Of a DNA stretch of 64,000 nucleotides, positions 1-11,520 are shown piece after piece (positions within the stretch are counted from its first letter, which is position 1; each line of letters opens with the position of its first letter). Under the pieces are notes generated by a model, which saw nothing but the letters and a program-made list of their open reading frames with translations, had not been told where the DNA came from and did not search any database. Source of the stretch: Asparagopsis taxiformis (taxonomy: Eukaryota; Rhodophyta; Florideophyceae; Bonnemaisoniales; Bonnemaisoniaceae); the NCBI GenBank assembly GCA_030407315.1, contig JALQPE010000778.1, forward strand, positions 1-64,000. The letters are read 5' to 3'. Position numbers and translations under genes: made by a program.

Positions 1-858
1 TGATATGTATTGATCTGGTATCGAACCGGTAGGACATACTTGTAGATCTGTAGCGGTCGCTAGGGTATCTGTGAGGCTACTTTACAATTGTCTCCCATGG
101 ACAAGTTCGGCTGCTATACGACAAGTGTCGCAAGATCGCAACATTTATGACCGTTTCCAGATTCCCACTTTTTGTCCATACCTTCCTTTCGCGTCTCAAC
201 CAATCCCTACATTCGGCTGGCGCACGCTTATCCGAATTTTCGTGCTATACCCCTCAGTTCAATCGAGTTTTCAGCCTAGTGTGTAGCTTTCAACTTGGTT
301 GAATTGCTGTGCTTACAGATAGGCATCCAATCGTGATGGTGTCTGTTCTCGACCGGGCATGGTCAGTTGCACCAACTCATCTGTGCCCAGCTACGGGAGC
401 AAAGCAGCAATGCATATCTCAACGTCCGCCACTTGGTACTGTAGTTCGCAAATGGCATTCGTGGCATCTCATACGTCTCAAAGGGTAATTCTCTGCAACA
501 ATTTTTGCACAGAACTGTAGGGTTTTCGAAACGATGCACGGGCATTCCATTACAATCATAAGAAGAACATCCCAATGGACAATTCTACCTGTCAACGGAT
601 ATGTTCACTGCCCCGACTACCGACTGTTGTATTTTGACTCAGTTGTTCCGTCGTGGGTTACCATCGCAATATTTGTCCCAGCTGCTTGTTATATTATTGT
701 TGCATGCGTGTTCAATGTGTTGGAATTCCAGTACTAAAAACTTTATAACGGTGAATTGCACTGCAGATAGCTCGGAGGGATACCTTGGAAAACTCATTGA
801 ATATCCATTTTCGGCTCATCTCATCAACCATTCATCGATTCTTCGTTAGATCTTCACC
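1..858. other. Upstream region without a confident gene
   Basis: No gene can be supported here. On the minus strand between about 700 and 363 there is an interrupted cysteine-containing reading frame (CxxGCSSYDCNG, then LCKNCC) with in-frame stops. It may be a relic of a secreted cysteine-rich protein, but this is weak. A TTATAA motif near 741-748 lies about 110 bp before the ATG at 859 and may be the TATA element of the downstream gene. Confidence 0.3.
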
Positions 859-2094
859 ATGGGCAACCACTTTTTCTTTCATGTTGCTTTCTTCGTGGCG
901 TTCTTTATCACACTTTCTCATTGCGCATCTTCGCAGACACTGCAAGATGAGAGACTGAAATCTGTGTCTAGAATGTCCTCATGCAGAGCTGGGACATTCA
1001 TGTCTTCTGGAAGTTGTGAACGATGTCCCTCTGGCACTTACAACCCTACTTCTGGTGCACTCTCTCGCTCTGCATGTATCAAGTGTCCGAAAGGAACTAG
1101 TGATGGCGTTTTTCGCACTTCCTGCACCCGTTGTCAGGCAGGTCGATATCAAGATGAGAGAGGGTCTTCTTCCTGCAAGCTCTGTCAGCTAGGAAAGTTC
1201 AGTACTGCAGTGGGTGCGAAGTCTATATCGACATGTGTCAAGTGTCGAAAGGAACTAGTGGTGGCGCTTTTCGCACTTCCTGCATTCGTTGTCAGGCAGG
1301 TCGATATCAAGATGAGAGGGGCTCTTCTTCCTGCAAGCTTTGTCAGCTAGGAACATTCAGTACTGCAGTGGGTGCGAAGTCTATATCGACATGTGTCAAG
1401 TGTCCGAAAGGAACTAGTGGTGGCGCTTTTCGCACTTCCTGCATTCGTTGTCAGGCAGGTCGATATCAAGATGAGAGGGGCTCTTCTTCCTGCAAGCTTT
1501 GTCAGCTAGGAACATTCAGTACTGCAGTGGGTGCGAAGTCTATATCGACATGTGTCAAGTGTCCGAAAGGAACTAGTGTGGCGCTTTTCGCACTTCCTGC
1601 ATTCGTTGTCAGGCAGGTCGATATCAAGATGAGAGAGGGTCTTCTTCCTGCAAGCTCTGTCAGCTAGAACGTTCAGTACTGCAGTGGGTGCGAAGTCTAT
1701 ATCGACATGTGTCAAGTGTCCGAAAGGAACTAGTGGTGGCGCTTTTCGCACTTCCTGCATCCGTTGTCAGGCAGGTCGATATCAAGATGAGAGAGGGTCT
1801 TCTTCCTGCAAACTTTGTCAGCTAGGAACATTCAGTACTGCAGTGGGTGCTAAGTCTATATCGACATGTGTCAAGTGTCCGAAAGGAACTAGTGGTGGCG
1901 CTTTTCGCACTTCCTGCATTCGTTGTCAGGCAGGTCGATATCAAGATGAGAGGGCTCTTCTTCCTGCAAACTTTGTCCTTCAGGAACATTCAGTACTGCA
2001 GTGGGTGCGAGATCTGTGGAAGCTTGTCTCCCATGCCCACCAGGGACTCTCAGTAGCATTTTCCGAACGTCTTGCAGTTGAGGATTTTGCATAG
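859..2094 (+). pseudogene. Secreted cysteine-rich GCC2/GCC3-type repeat protein, frame-broken
   Basis: The ATG at 859 opens a frame with a strong signal peptide (about 25 residues, hydrophobic, ending near HCASSQ). Cysteine-rich modules of the CxxCxxGT / CxxGxY type follow, like the ephrin-receptor/TNFR-like GCC2_GCC3 repeats of extracellular proteins. The frame is lost inside a 159-bp tandem repeat by four single-base deletions, each found by comparing repeat units: near 1246 (TCC to TC), near 1575 (GG to G), near 1667 (GG to G) and near 1950 (GGGG to GGG). The first three together restore the original frame; the fourth breaks it again before the end. It may be a young pseudogene, or a real gene with consensus errors in a repeat-rich stretch. 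The intact 895-aa protein at 55407-58094 has the same architecture. Function unknown; an extracellular matrix or surface role is inferred. Confidence 0.7.
1075..2025 (+). repeat. 159-bp tandem repeat, six units
   Basis: The anchor TGTGTCAAGTGTC (TGTATC in unit 1) occurs at 1075, 1234, 1392, 1551, 1708 and 1867. Spacings are 159, 158, 159, 157 and 159 bp. A full unit is 53 codons, so intact units keep frame; the short intervals carry the 1-nt deletions. Units 2-6 are nearly identical, implying recent amplification or homogenisation. Each unit encodes one cysteine-rich module pair. Confidence 0.9.
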
Positions 2095-3317
2095 TAAACT
2101 TTCTGGAATGTTATGTGCTGGGTGGATAAGATAGTTTGTTCATGAATGATGTTGAAGCTTAAGGAGTTCGCGATAAAATGATAAATCGATGTAGGACTGG
2201 GAGAATGGAGTGAAAACTGATGCGGGTACGATAGTTTGTTGATTTATGCAAGAGTTTGAGACGATTGTTAGCTGGCTTGCTATTAAAGAGTGTCAGGACG
2301 GAAGCAAAGAAAGGTAGCTGTCCGGGGGCGAGCATGGTGCATAAACGACGAAATTCTCATAATACTACTTGTTGGAGCTGTTTACACCTTCCGACCTCAC
2401 ACTACCTGCAGAGCTTCAAATTTAATATCTGCAGCAGTGGTTTGTAGCGCGTGTTGGCGTGCGAAATCATGACGAAGTACACAGCTGTCTCGCTGCGACA
2501 AAAACTGGATTGTGGAGGAAACTGTACGTTCCTATAGACTGTAGATCACTTGAAATGAGTGTTGCTGTATGAACTGCGCGGGTCTGTCTTGGCGTGTTGG
2601 GATATTCATAGAACCAGGTTACATGCCACATCTAGTGTCTGCGCAGGCACAACATTCTGCATAGACTAACATGGCGAGAACACAAAACTACATCGTCTAA
2701 ACGAGATAATCGCTTCACTTGCAGAGGCACGATTTGCGAATTCCATGGGAAGAGGATCAATGTGTCTTAACATCTCACACAATACTGCCTTGGGACCAGA
2801 ACTTGGTATTGATATCAAAGGTCATAAGGAGCCAACGATGAGAAGAACGCAGTTTTTACTGCAGGGCTGGCTGAAAATTCTTCAGGCTCAACCCGGGGGG
2901 TACAAGTACTGTAGTCCTTCAGGTAAATTAACCTGCCAATGCGTGCAGCGAGAGGCCCCTGGGTTTGCCTGGAAAGGAAGAACAAAATAGAAAGGGTATG
3001 GGAGGGTGGGACTGAAATGAATAACCGGGCCGTAGAACAATACCTGGGGAGCGATTTGGACACAGTTGCGTTCGTGGGTTCGGCTTTGTATCTTCGCCAA
3101 GACCAACGCGTGCCAGTGATCTGCCGGGTAATGAAACATGGGGTGGCGCACACGTTTCCACATACGCTCACCGTCGCCCCAGCCACATGATCCGTTTTGA
3201 TTGCATCCGACTTGGCTAGTTTCGTTCTAAAAATCTAGGCTGCACACTGTATCTGAAAGCGTATGCGATGTCGAAATTTGACGCGCGAAAATCGAGCCGT
3301 GCCTCAGCTATCGTTCT
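2095..3317. other. Intergenic region with one solo-LTR-like repeat
   Basis: No supported gene. It holds the 77-bp repeat at 2595-2671. Overlapping open frames of 80-120 codons on both strands between 2745 and 3190 have no recognisable motif and no promoter context, so they are not called. Confidence 0.4.
2595..2671 (+). repeat. 77-bp solo-LTR-like repeat with 5-bp target duplication
   Basis: The repeat begins TGTTGGGATATTC and ends GACTAACA, the TG...CA termini expected of an LTR. It is flanked by a perfect 5-bp direct duplication TGGCG (2590-2594 and 2672-2676). Similar copies lie at 7514-7590, 33696-33772 and, degenerate, 21958-22037. No internal domain is attached. A solo LTR of a TRIM-sized element is the simplest reading; a small non-autonomous DNA element is the alternative. 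Confidence 0.7.
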
Positions 3318-4240
3318 TGTCAGGATGCTAATACAAGACAGCCTGTCATACGCACCGCCGGCGATCTCAAGGCTCAATGAATCGATATATTTTGCCAAGT
3401 AAAGACAAAAGGAGAATGTAGGCGAGGAGCTACCATTGTCCAACAGGTTGTCGGCCTTTTTACGCCCACTGCACACGATCGCCCCAAATCCCCTCAACAC
3501 AAATGGATCGCACTTTCCTCCCTCCCCTCGACATCGAACATTTCGATTACTGGCAGCGCACCCTGGAAGTGCTTGCCTCGGAGCTCAACCTCGAGATCCA
3601 CTTCAATCCTGCCACCACCGCCCCCACCGATCCCACAGAATTCACAGCCTTCAAGCGCAGCCAAGATCGTCTCTCCCTCCTCATCCTAGCCAGCCTACCC
3701 AAGGACGTTATCTCACGCCTCGACTCCGCATCCCTTAAGCTCCATCCACACCTCCTTTTACAGCAAGTCCAAAACATCGTGACCGAGCTAACAACCCTAT
3801 ACCACTCCCTCCTAGAAGACACCGCACGCTCCATCACATTCAACATCGGCGACAACCTAGAAACGTACATCAAAGAGCACGACCTCATCCGTTCCAAAAT
3901 GCGTCGTGCCGGATACCCGCTCATCGAGAAAGAAGCCACATCTCTCAAATTCATGCTCCAAAGCATCCGCAACCACCCCGAATACCAAATGACATATGCG
4001 ATTTTCACCCACAACCCACCATCAACCATAGCAGAATTCACCTCAGCAATACGACGCGCGAACGCCAATCTCCGAATCAACAAGACCAAAAAAACCCCTA
4101 AACCTCGGCCTGCAACGTATCGCCTACACACGCGCAACATACGCCACCATTCCCAATGGCAAAAGCCGACAACCGCCAGAAAATGGTGCACCCTCCACCG
4201 CTCGCCGCATAATTCGAACTGCGAATGCCGAGCGTTGCTT
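3318..4240 (+). mobile_element. Ty1/copia relic 'Copia-2': 5' LTR, primer site and gag
   Basis: A 128-bp LTR (3318-3445) starts TGTCAGGATGCTAAT, the same start as the intact element at 16066-20904, and ends CCAACA. It is followed directly by a primer-site-like GGTTGTCGGCC (3446-3456), resembling the GGTTATCGGCC at the equivalent place in the intact element. The gag frame follows. The element is cut near 4240, where an oppositely oriented relic begins. Protease, integrase and RT are absent. Confidence 0.8.
3503..4240 (+). pseudogene. gag: Copia-type gag, truncated
   Basis: The frame opens at ATG 3503 and encodes about 245 residues. They match the N-terminal two thirds of the gag at 18941-20674: a YWxRTLxxxAxE block near the start, an LxLLILASLPKxxxSRL block, and a zinc-finger start (KWCTLHRSPHNSNCEC). 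Gag forms the retroelement particle and binds its RNA. The frame runs out just after the first half of the zinc finger, where unrelated sequence begins, so the pol part is lost. The long antisense frame over it is a shadow. Confidence 0.8.
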
Positions 4241-4242
4241 TT

Positions 4243-5182
4243 TTTTCTTTCTTCAGTCTTTCCTGAATAACATGCAGTAAGTCCTTTTATGTTCTTTAAA
4301 GCTTCTGCAGATATTCGACAGTTAGTGGAATCAGGATTGTAGAAGCAACTGGCAGAATTGTGTCCCGTTTTCGAGCAGAACGAGCATCTCTCATCTTTCA
4401 TTGAATGTGTTGCTCGCAATGAACGGAACTTCTTGTGTTCGATTCTAGTGTATTGAACATGTTTTCCGGTTTAGTGTTACAACTAGCATCATTTATACGT
4501 TTCTATTCCTGAATGAGGTCGGCTGTCACTGAATCCCATGTCAATTCGTCCACTTCCTTTAGCCGCAATGCGGCCACGGTTGGTTCGAGAGGAGACTGCT
4601 ACACCTTACTTGCGAGTAAGAGTGGTCCATTGTGTGTGTCGGGAATGGAACTATCTGCTCCCATCCTGACCAATTGGGAGAACAGTGATTAAAATCATCA
4701 ATTTATTTCGCCATATTGTCATTAGAGAGAATTGCTTAGAGTGCACAGTTGTCAATGTTGATATTCGAGTAGTTGCTCTTTCATATGCGTATCTTTTGTC
4801 TAGTAATCCAAACATAGCCATCGCATCATTTTGTTTGGCACTGCACACCCTGAAAGGTGCATCGCCTAGTGAGGCATTGATTAGTGCGGTGGCTTTGTCC
4901 CTTGTGTCTTCTGGGCAGTCTTCTTTGTTCAGCTTGCCTCAGTACCCTTTCCTTTGAGCGCTATTTCGGCTCTTAGCCGCCACAGATTGTAGCCTTCTGT
5001 ACTGCGCCCGTAGAACCGTTGTATTCTTTCCTCTTCCTCTTTTTTCATGACGTCAATAAGGAAATAGAGGTGTGCTTCAAGGTACTTTCGTCGCTCACCA
5101 AATGATCGAAGTTGAAACCCTCTTTGTTTCGGTTCAGCTCTGGTAGTTAAATGGAGTGGTCGTCACCACTGGGCCCATAACC
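4243..5182 (-). mobile_element. Copia-type relic 'Copia-3' (gag region and primer site)
   Basis: Read on the minus strand, a tRNA-primer site GGTTATGGGCCCAG (5182-5169) is followed by decayed gag. Gag blocks include one around 4848-4651 and a zinc knuckle CSFCSKTGHNSASC (CxxCxxxxHxxxxC) near 4380. Several stops and frameshifts make it non-functional. The LTR would extend rightward from 5183 (minus-strand end ...ATCAACA); its outer border could not be fixed. It abuts the plus-strand Copia-2 relic tail-to-tail. Confidence 0.65.
5169..5182 (-). other. Primer binding site matching half of initiator tRNA-Met
   Basis: GGTTATGGGCCCAG on the minus strand is complementary to the anticodon stem-loop part of initiator tRNA-Met (CUGGGCCCAUAACC). 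This is the site type of Drosophila copia, which primes from a cleaved 5' half of that tRNA. It directly follows an LTR-like end (...ATCAACA). The same 14 nt occur at 15906-15919. Confidence 0.7.
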
Positions 5183-5720
5183 TGTTGATGTGATGTTTTT
5201 CGATAAATCCTCACTTTCCTACGTTCTTTCTACTTTTCTATATATATTCTCTAGACATACTCGTATCTGCATCTGTTACTCAAATGCAGACCACAAATTA
5301 ATCTTGTCTGTTTCAATCTGCAGCGGACCGCATGTTCTAGGTTTTGTAAGCCATTCCGCAAATGCGCTGCAAGCACCTATAGCTTGAAATGTAGCTTGAA
5401 CTATTAAATATGTCCAACAGAGGATTGAGGTCGGCGGTGGAATTGGGGAGAGTAGTTTCGGTATGTACTGGTGTCGGGGAAGGCATGGTAATAGTTGCGA
5501 TGGGAGGAGATAGGAGCTGTTCGAGGAGGGTTTGGTGGTAGAAGAGTTCGGGGTATTGTTGAACTGTGAGATGTCGCTGTATTGATCGGCGGTAGTTCAG
5601 TAGTTGCCCTGCGCGAGGCGTCGATGGGGGCTGAATGGCGCTGGGGATATTTTTGTTATTGCGTCGTGGCAATGCTGGGTCAGTGGGAGGGTTGGGAGCG
5701 GGAGAACGTAACGATCGCGA
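5183..5720. other. Probable LTR remnant and unassigned sequence
   Basis: The left part, adjacent to the primer site, is probably the LTR of Copia-3. It contains a TATATATA run near 5240. The rest, including a minus-strand frame of about 110 codons ending near 5337, shows no recognisable feature. Confidence 0.35.
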
Positions 5721-6833
5721 GTGCGTCTAAGCCCATACCCTGATGAAGATCGTAACGCCTTAGCTGGTTTATTGTGGCGCGATAATCGGCGCCCGTGTGT
5801 ATATATCACCTGGCATGTCACTATCATGCCGGTTGTTTCTGCAGATGGAAAGTCAAGGAGCCCAGCAGTCATTCTGCAAAAAATAGGGCAAAGTTTCGAG
5901 TCCTGCCAGACGGTACAAATAACACCAGCAGACTTCCTTCCATTCAATGCTATGGTGTGCTACCGCGATCCTGCTGGAATGAATTCCAACATATTTTTAC
6001 AATGGGCAATGGACTTTGTTGACGAAAAAAGCACTACGACGCCGGTACCGCAATATTTTGCTGACACTGGACGGTTATAGGGCTCACGTATGCTACAAAG
6101 CGCTACAAATATTGCATCAGAATAGAATTGTGGTAGTTTGACTGCCATCCCACACAAGTCATCGTACGCAAATACTCGATTATGCCGTCTGTTCGCCATT
6201 CAAAACTTTTGTCCGGAATGAGTTAAACAAAAGGTCACTATCTACCTCTGAAGAGCAGAGAAACGACGTTTAAACGCTCTGTGAGATTGTTCATGAGGCT
6301 TACAAGAAGTCTGTCACGTAAAATAACAGATTGAACGGTTTTCGTGGTGTCGGTTTGTGTTGTCAGCAAAGGGAGGATATTATTCATGATGTAATTCCTG
6401 TTCAGACATATCTAACTATGACGGATACAGTGATCAACAAGATGCGTTTATTTCATTCAAATCTTTGGTTGAGAAGATGAAAAGCAGTCTCAATTTACTC
6501 CGATCGGATGGAGAGGTACTTCATAACGGCACAATAAGCAGTGCAAGCGGTGTCTTGCTTACTGGCATTGATGTGATGAATTCACTTCGAGATCGTGAAT
6601 GGCAGAGGGCGATAACATTTGAAGCACGAGTGGCGCAGGCGAAGGAGGTCGTGTTGCGTCGTGAGAAGAGATCAGAACAAGCCAAATACCGTAGGATGTG
6701 CAGGGAAATGGAGGAAGAGGATAAAGAGAGACATGCGAAGTGGCTAGCTCTAAGGCATTCACGTCTCCGGTTACTGAACGAGACGAGGGTATTGCGTCGG
6801 ATGCGGGCACGGCTAAAATCCAACGTACATTGA
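5721..6833 (+). pseudogene. Decayed pogo/CENP-B-like (DDE_1) transposase
   Basis: The conceptual translation across several frames matches the C-terminal half of DDE_1 (pogo/jerky-type) transposases. Landmarks in order are VSADGK and PAVI (about 5830-5870); AGMNSNIFLQWAMDF (about 5975-6010); LDGYRAH, the second catalytic Asp, near 6068; and the hallmark LPSHTSHRTQ...LDYAVCSPFK near 6145-6210. A charged C-terminal tail follows (6465-6833). In-frame stops lie near 6135 and 6275, and a frameshift near 6060 separates the blocks. The N-terminal DNA-binding half is missing and no terminal inverted repeats were seen. The enzyme would cut and paste a TA-target DNA transposon; this copy is dead. Confidence 0.7.
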
Positions 6834-7180
6834 ACGGCTAGTAATGAGCTCTCTTCAGAATTAGTAGAAAATAAAGATTTCTTGAATTGCACGCATCAAC
6901 TATGAACCAGTATTTGCTCCACTGATGATTACTGAGGGGATACTGGATGCCAACTTATTTGGTGGAACTGAGCCAGTTCCCAAGCTTCTCTTTCAGAGAA
7001 AAGGGTTGCAAACGACGGGCGATCGTATGGTGAACTGCATCCTGGAAGCACGAGGTCGAGCGAGGCTTCAATCTTTGTTTTTTCTTCAAATTTCAGTTTT
7101 GACCCAATATTAGCAACACGGATGTTATAATGGTGACAGGTGGAAGTGCTTAACTACGTATGGTCATCCGACAACAGGTG
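6834..7180. other. Intergenic spacer
   Basis: No gene or repeat recognised between the transposase relic and the left border of the inverted duplication. Confidence 0.4.
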
Positions 7181-7329
7181 TTCCAGCATTTCGATGTGTT
7201 GTTGGCCCGACTAAGAAATATAAAAATTAGCAAGACCCTGCTGAGCCCAAAAATTACGTTAAAAATCTACCAATTGGAAGCGGAAGGTTCACATACTGCG
7301 TATCCCGCCCCCCCTCCAACAGCACCAAC

Positions 7330-7412
7330 GTTCGTGTCGTATAATGGTTACTCCTCTACCACTGTATATTCGCTGTCACCGAAGAGATCCGGGTTCAATT
7401 CCCGCACGAGCT
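7330..7412 (+). pseudogene. Probable tRNA-Asp(GUC) pseudogene with split D arm
   Basis: This is the left-arm copy of the tRNA at 33875-33959. Relative to that copy it lacks one T in the anticodon stem (near 7370) and one G where the T stem meets the acceptor stem (near 7404), so two helices are damaged. Like the other copy it has a 13-nt insertion (7351-7363) in the D arm after GGTTA. It is either a decaying duplicate or carries two consensus errors. Confidence 0.65.
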
Positions 7413-7513
7413 AGCTGTCTTTTTGCACTGTTCTCGTCGTTTCCCTCTTATCCGACCCTCTTCCCCCTCTACGATCACTTCCTTCTCCCACCACTCCCTC
7501 TCACTTCGCTCCC

Positions 7514-7590
7514 TGTTAGACTATAAAGAATGTTGTGCCTGCGCAGACACTACCGCTGGCATCTCACCTGGTTATACGGATATCCCAACA
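7514..7590 (-). repeat. 77-bp solo-LTR-like repeat (left arm copy)
   Basis: Minus-strand copy of the 77-bp TGTTGGGATAT...TCTAACA repeat, located downstream of the GH6 gene. It is identical in position and flanks to 33696-33772, so it was duplicated along with the arm rather than inserted independently. Confidence 0.75.
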
Positions 7591-7732
7591 CTCCATTAGT
7601 TCTGCACCAGTAGCTAACCGGCCACCTACTCCTTTTTACCAAACACTCTATCACTCACACTAAACAAACAAACAAACATTAATCAAAACAAATCTGCCCT
7701 CCTCCTCACACACTCAAATCGTCGACCAAAAC

Positions 7733-9050
7733 TTACGACGCAAGCTTGAACGCCTGGTACGCGAAAAATGAACCTGCCTCAGGTGCACGCGGCTCTCCCG
7801 CACGACTCCAATACTATCCTCCGACGCGCACACACGGTCAAATCGCCCGCATCTCCCGCCACTCGGCAATATCTCCGTGCACCCATCGCTCTCTCCCGGA
7901 GGCTTGATCCACATGTACGCATCCACCACCCCGGGAATTGCAGTCCTCGTAGACGGGTTGGGTCCGTTCTGAGCGTTCCGTGCATTGCACCAGTTATTGC
8001 AACTCCTCCTCGCCCCTATTGCTCCGTTCCGCGACGTGTCAATAATCATTCGCGGCTTGAAGCCCGCAATCTCCTCCTCGACCGCTGCGCGCAATGAAAC
8101 CGCATAGTTCAAAACTGTATGCCCCGGGTTGTATGCTCTGGCGAGACCGCACGTCTCTCGGCAGCATGGATGTCCGGCATTGGCGCCCCCGTTGCAAAAT
8201 CCGATTCGAGGACACACCGGTCCCATTCCTGATAGTTGGACACATTGATCGCAAAGCCTCGTAGATGTCTGTGAACGCCAATTCGGGCAAGCTCTCGAGC
8301 AAATCCTTTACTGTTTTCCTCCCATCCGAGCCATCCGCCGTGCGCCGCATCAACGTACACACTAGAACTGCTGCAAGCTCTCTTCAGCTCCGATGCAGCG
8401 TACAGAATTCCCTCTCTGTAAGCTGCCTTTGTGCCATCGTTTCCACAGGACGGTGCGCCGAGATTGGTGACCAAGTTTGGTAGACTGTCTGGTTCTAGGA
8501 TGAATGCCATGGGAACCTTTCCACAGAACGGCCTTATGTTTGTCGTGATGACATCAATAAACTGCTCCTTGTACTCCCTGAGCCCGTTGGCACAGTTGTT
8601 GGCCGAATCGAAATAGTTGCACCGCCCATCTCCAAAGTAGCTGCAGCATATCTCCCCGGAAGAGGCAGCGGCGGCACAGTCACGGTTGGGTAGGTTGTAG
8701 ATGACGAAAGTGACGAGGGGCGAATTGGACTTGCTTTCAGCATCAGCCAGAGCCCCCTTCATGGTTCCTGGACCGTTGAGACGTGTGCTGGCCTTGGATG
8801 CCAGCCAGATGGCGACGGGCTTGTTGAGCAGCTTTCGGAGGGTTCTCTTCTGTGATCTCGGAGCAGATCGGACTGCACGGGAGACCAACCTTCTGTACGC
8901 TGGATTGATGTAGAACGGGCGGCCAGCCAAGGGATTTCCGTTGGACTGTTGTCTGGACGAGTTATGCACTGAGGTCGATAGGGAAGCAGTCACAAGAGAA
9001 AAGACAAGGATGCAGCCCAGGACATGGGAGGGGCGGAAGATACCGGTCAT
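7733..9050 (-). pseudogene. GH6 family glycoside hydrolase, frameshifted (left arm copy)
   Basis: From the ATG at 9050 the protein matches the intact copy at 32242-33561 almost residue for residue: signal peptide, NLPNRDCAA, and ILEPDSLPNL with the acid Asp. Frame is lost near 8226, where GAAATG of the intact copy is GAATG. It is lost again near 7808, where TTGGGAG is TTGGAG. Both are 1-nt contractions of homopolymers. In the original register the gene would stop at 7733. GH6 enzymes are inverting beta-1,4-glucanases (endoglucanase or cellobiohydrolase) acting outside the cell. The third key Asp (IIDTSRNG) lies after the first frameshift, so translation as read would give an inactive protein. 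It is a young pseudogene unless the two indels are sequence errors. Confidence 0.85.
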
Positions 9051-9164
9051 GTTTCACTGAAAACTATTCAGGCGATAATCGCGCTTCGAGTGATAAACAA
9101 GAGAAGGGTGTAGAGTTGGTGAGTGTTCGGACATGGTAGAGAGAGGTTGGGAGTGGGGATGGTG

Positions 9165-9173
9165 GTTTATATA
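9165..9173 (-). promoter_or_regulatory. TATA box of left GH6 copy
   Basis: TATATAAAC on the minus strand, 115 bp before the ATG at 9050. It is conserved at the same distance in the right-arm copy. Confidence 0.65.
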
Positions 9174-10215
9174 CAGAGAGAAAGAGGTTTGAGGAAGTGA
9201 AGAAGTGGTAGGTGTAACGATAGCAGACGAAATGGGCTGGTTTGGCCGTAAGGTGGTTCATGTGGAAGTATTGACGTGTTTTGGAACTGGTTGTACCTTA
9301 CACCGATGAACGAGCTTCCAATTGATGACGGAGAAAATCGGAGGCAATCGGAAGTGAATGCTGTTTTCGAAAGGAGGATGGGAAATGGTGTTGATCAGAA
9401 CGTATTCGATTGACGTGGAGTGATGTCATGCCTTACGAAGATTCAGGATAGCTAACTGAGAAAGAGTCTATTTGGGCTATCTGGAGGTTGATAAGAAAGG
9501 CGTACTATCCTTGGGATCATTTCTAGAAGAGACGAGTTGTGGAACTGCTTGGGAGGGTGACTAGGGAAAATGGTGAGGAGGAAGTATTCTATGGTTCAAA
9601 AAACCGGTACGAGTGTAATTACACAATGGCGTTGTTCTGAGAAATGTGTGTGAAAGGCAGAAATGGAATCTCTAGTCTACAATGGGACATGAAGTCCCCA
9701 TCATAGACAGCCTGGCAAGATTTTGACCAGGTGATGAGTTGTCGCTGACAACAATGAGCAGAACTAGAGGAGAGAGAAGAGGATCTCCTTGATGACAGAT
9801 TTCATGTCGAATTTATGGCGTCTGTAATCGAAGGAACTGTGATAATGTATGGCGGTGACGGTATATCGCGTGATATGCTTAGTAAGTGTTGCAATTTATG
9901 TCGTTAACACCTCAGGGTTAACGTGATAGCTACTTCTGGCGCGCACATATGTGTTTTCACAATCCTGTGTGCATGATGGGGTAGAAGAATGTAAGTATGT
10001 GCGGACACGTTTGATCCGGGATGGATATGATGAATGGGTGATTGGAATCATAGAATGAGGTCACGAGTAGGGACATAGTTAGACTGGGGAGATATTTGGA
10101 AGGATAGGAAAGAGGGAAATCTGAGGGACTTTGTAATAATGATAGACATATTCATCATTGCTTCGTAGATAGAATAGATGGAAAGAGAGAGCGTATAATG
10201 ATGGAGAGATATTTT

Positions 10216-11520
10216 GTGGTGAAAACATATGATCAATGTTTTGAGCCACTATGATATGCAGATATCGTGAATCTTATTGTGAGAATGGAATGGTGCTTAA
10301 TGAAGTGTTGTAAGATTTTCCACCATAGCGACAGAAAGATACCGTCACGCCGTACTCTGCCAATCATGACCATACCGAAGCTGAATATGCACCCAAAGGT
10401 TTCTATGGGGTTTTTCTCAGCACGGGAAAAAAAACCGGGAGAATGAGCGAAACTTGAGTCTTTGGGCAACAAATATTCTTACGACATGGAAGACAGGGAC
10501 TAGTTGTATCCAATATTTACTTTTCCTTGATTCTGTTCATCTCTTCTAGATAGCAAAACCGTATAGGCGGAATATGTGCTCGCCTGTGAAAAAGAGTACC
10601 GAGACGAATGAGGAAGCTGGAGGCTGAAAGTTTTCTTGACTAATGATCCCTTTTGGAATTGTCCGCATGGCACGGCCATGAGTGTGGAGAAAGAATACGG
10701 ATAAAAGAAAAGTCGTGTGTAGTAAGTGATATGGCCACATGTGTAACGAAGAACAAACATCCGAGGGTTGAAGATGGAGGGTGGAAAGCAAGACGTGTGG
10801 AGCATGGAAACTATTAGGATGGATCGTTGTCGGACACGGGGGAGATTTTGACAAGTCAGAGTGGCGGAAGAGTTGCTGACGACAAGTCTCTGTAGGCGGT
10901 GCTGCACATTTGGGATCATATGATTGACGTCATGCGGACTCGGGACGTGATTTGTCGTTGGACAGAGCGATTATGGGATCTAGTTATGCTTCGAAATGGG
11001 CGCAAGAAACGTCACGAACTGGAAATATTTGAACAGCAACAAGTTGGAGGTAATGAAACATGGAAGAGAAATGGCGCGTGATTGCATGAGATGTGTGTAA
11101 ATGATGATCATGCTTCAGCCCTTCTTTTGTCATGAGTTGAAGCACACGAGGAGAAAGTCAAGTGTAATTGAGTGGGACGTTGACGAGGCATCGAATGTTG
11201 GGCTGCACAAACGTCATTGGATGGATGCGCAAATGTCGAAAGACTTACGATACTTACGGGACCGATCGGTCGTGTGGTCACTTGCATGTGTGCCGATAAC
11301 GAATGCTTTGAATCCAAAACTAGAGTTATTTTATGCGTTCACTACCTATCTACACGTGGCTACGTCATGACCATTCACATCCCGACAGTCTGTCTTTTCC
11401 AACGACCGTCGCGCACGTCAGCGGCAATGACACGTGCGATTCCACAGATCACAACAATTCCAAACAAAAGTATGACACGCATCGCTCTCAATCATCAGCA
11501 CAACTCTGTGCCTCCTCCAA
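10216..11520. other. Intergenic region between two GH6 genes
   Basis: No supported gene. A minus-strand frame of 139 codons (10919-10500) and others of 60-90 codons lack recognisable motifs. Confidence 0.4.

Larger units (their letters stand above)
7181..10215 (+). repeat. Left arm of a 3-kb inverted duplication
   Basis: This arm is the reverse complement of 31080-34109. It carries a tRNA-Asp-like sequence, a 77-bp LTR-like repeat, a GH6 gene and about 1 kb of GH6 upstream DNA. Identity is very high from 7181 to about 10160; the last 50 bp are weaker (roughly three quarters). Differences in the gene and tRNA parts are mainly 1-nt deletions in this arm. The arms are separated by about 21 kb that holds both young LTR retrotransposons. 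Confidence 0.9.

Noticed and set aside
1075..2025. CRISPR-like array of direct repeats
   Set aside because: Units are contiguous 159-bp coding repeats with no distinct spacers; this is a tandem protein-coding repeat in a eukaryote.
2815..3190. Overlapping open frames of 80-123 codons on both strands
   Set aside because: Mutually overlapping, no motifs, adjacent to an LTR; likely chance.
3547..4419. 290-codon minus-strand open frame
   Set aside because: Mostly antisense to the Copia-2 gag; only its first part (zinc knuckle near 4380) is meaningful, as the Copia-3 relic.
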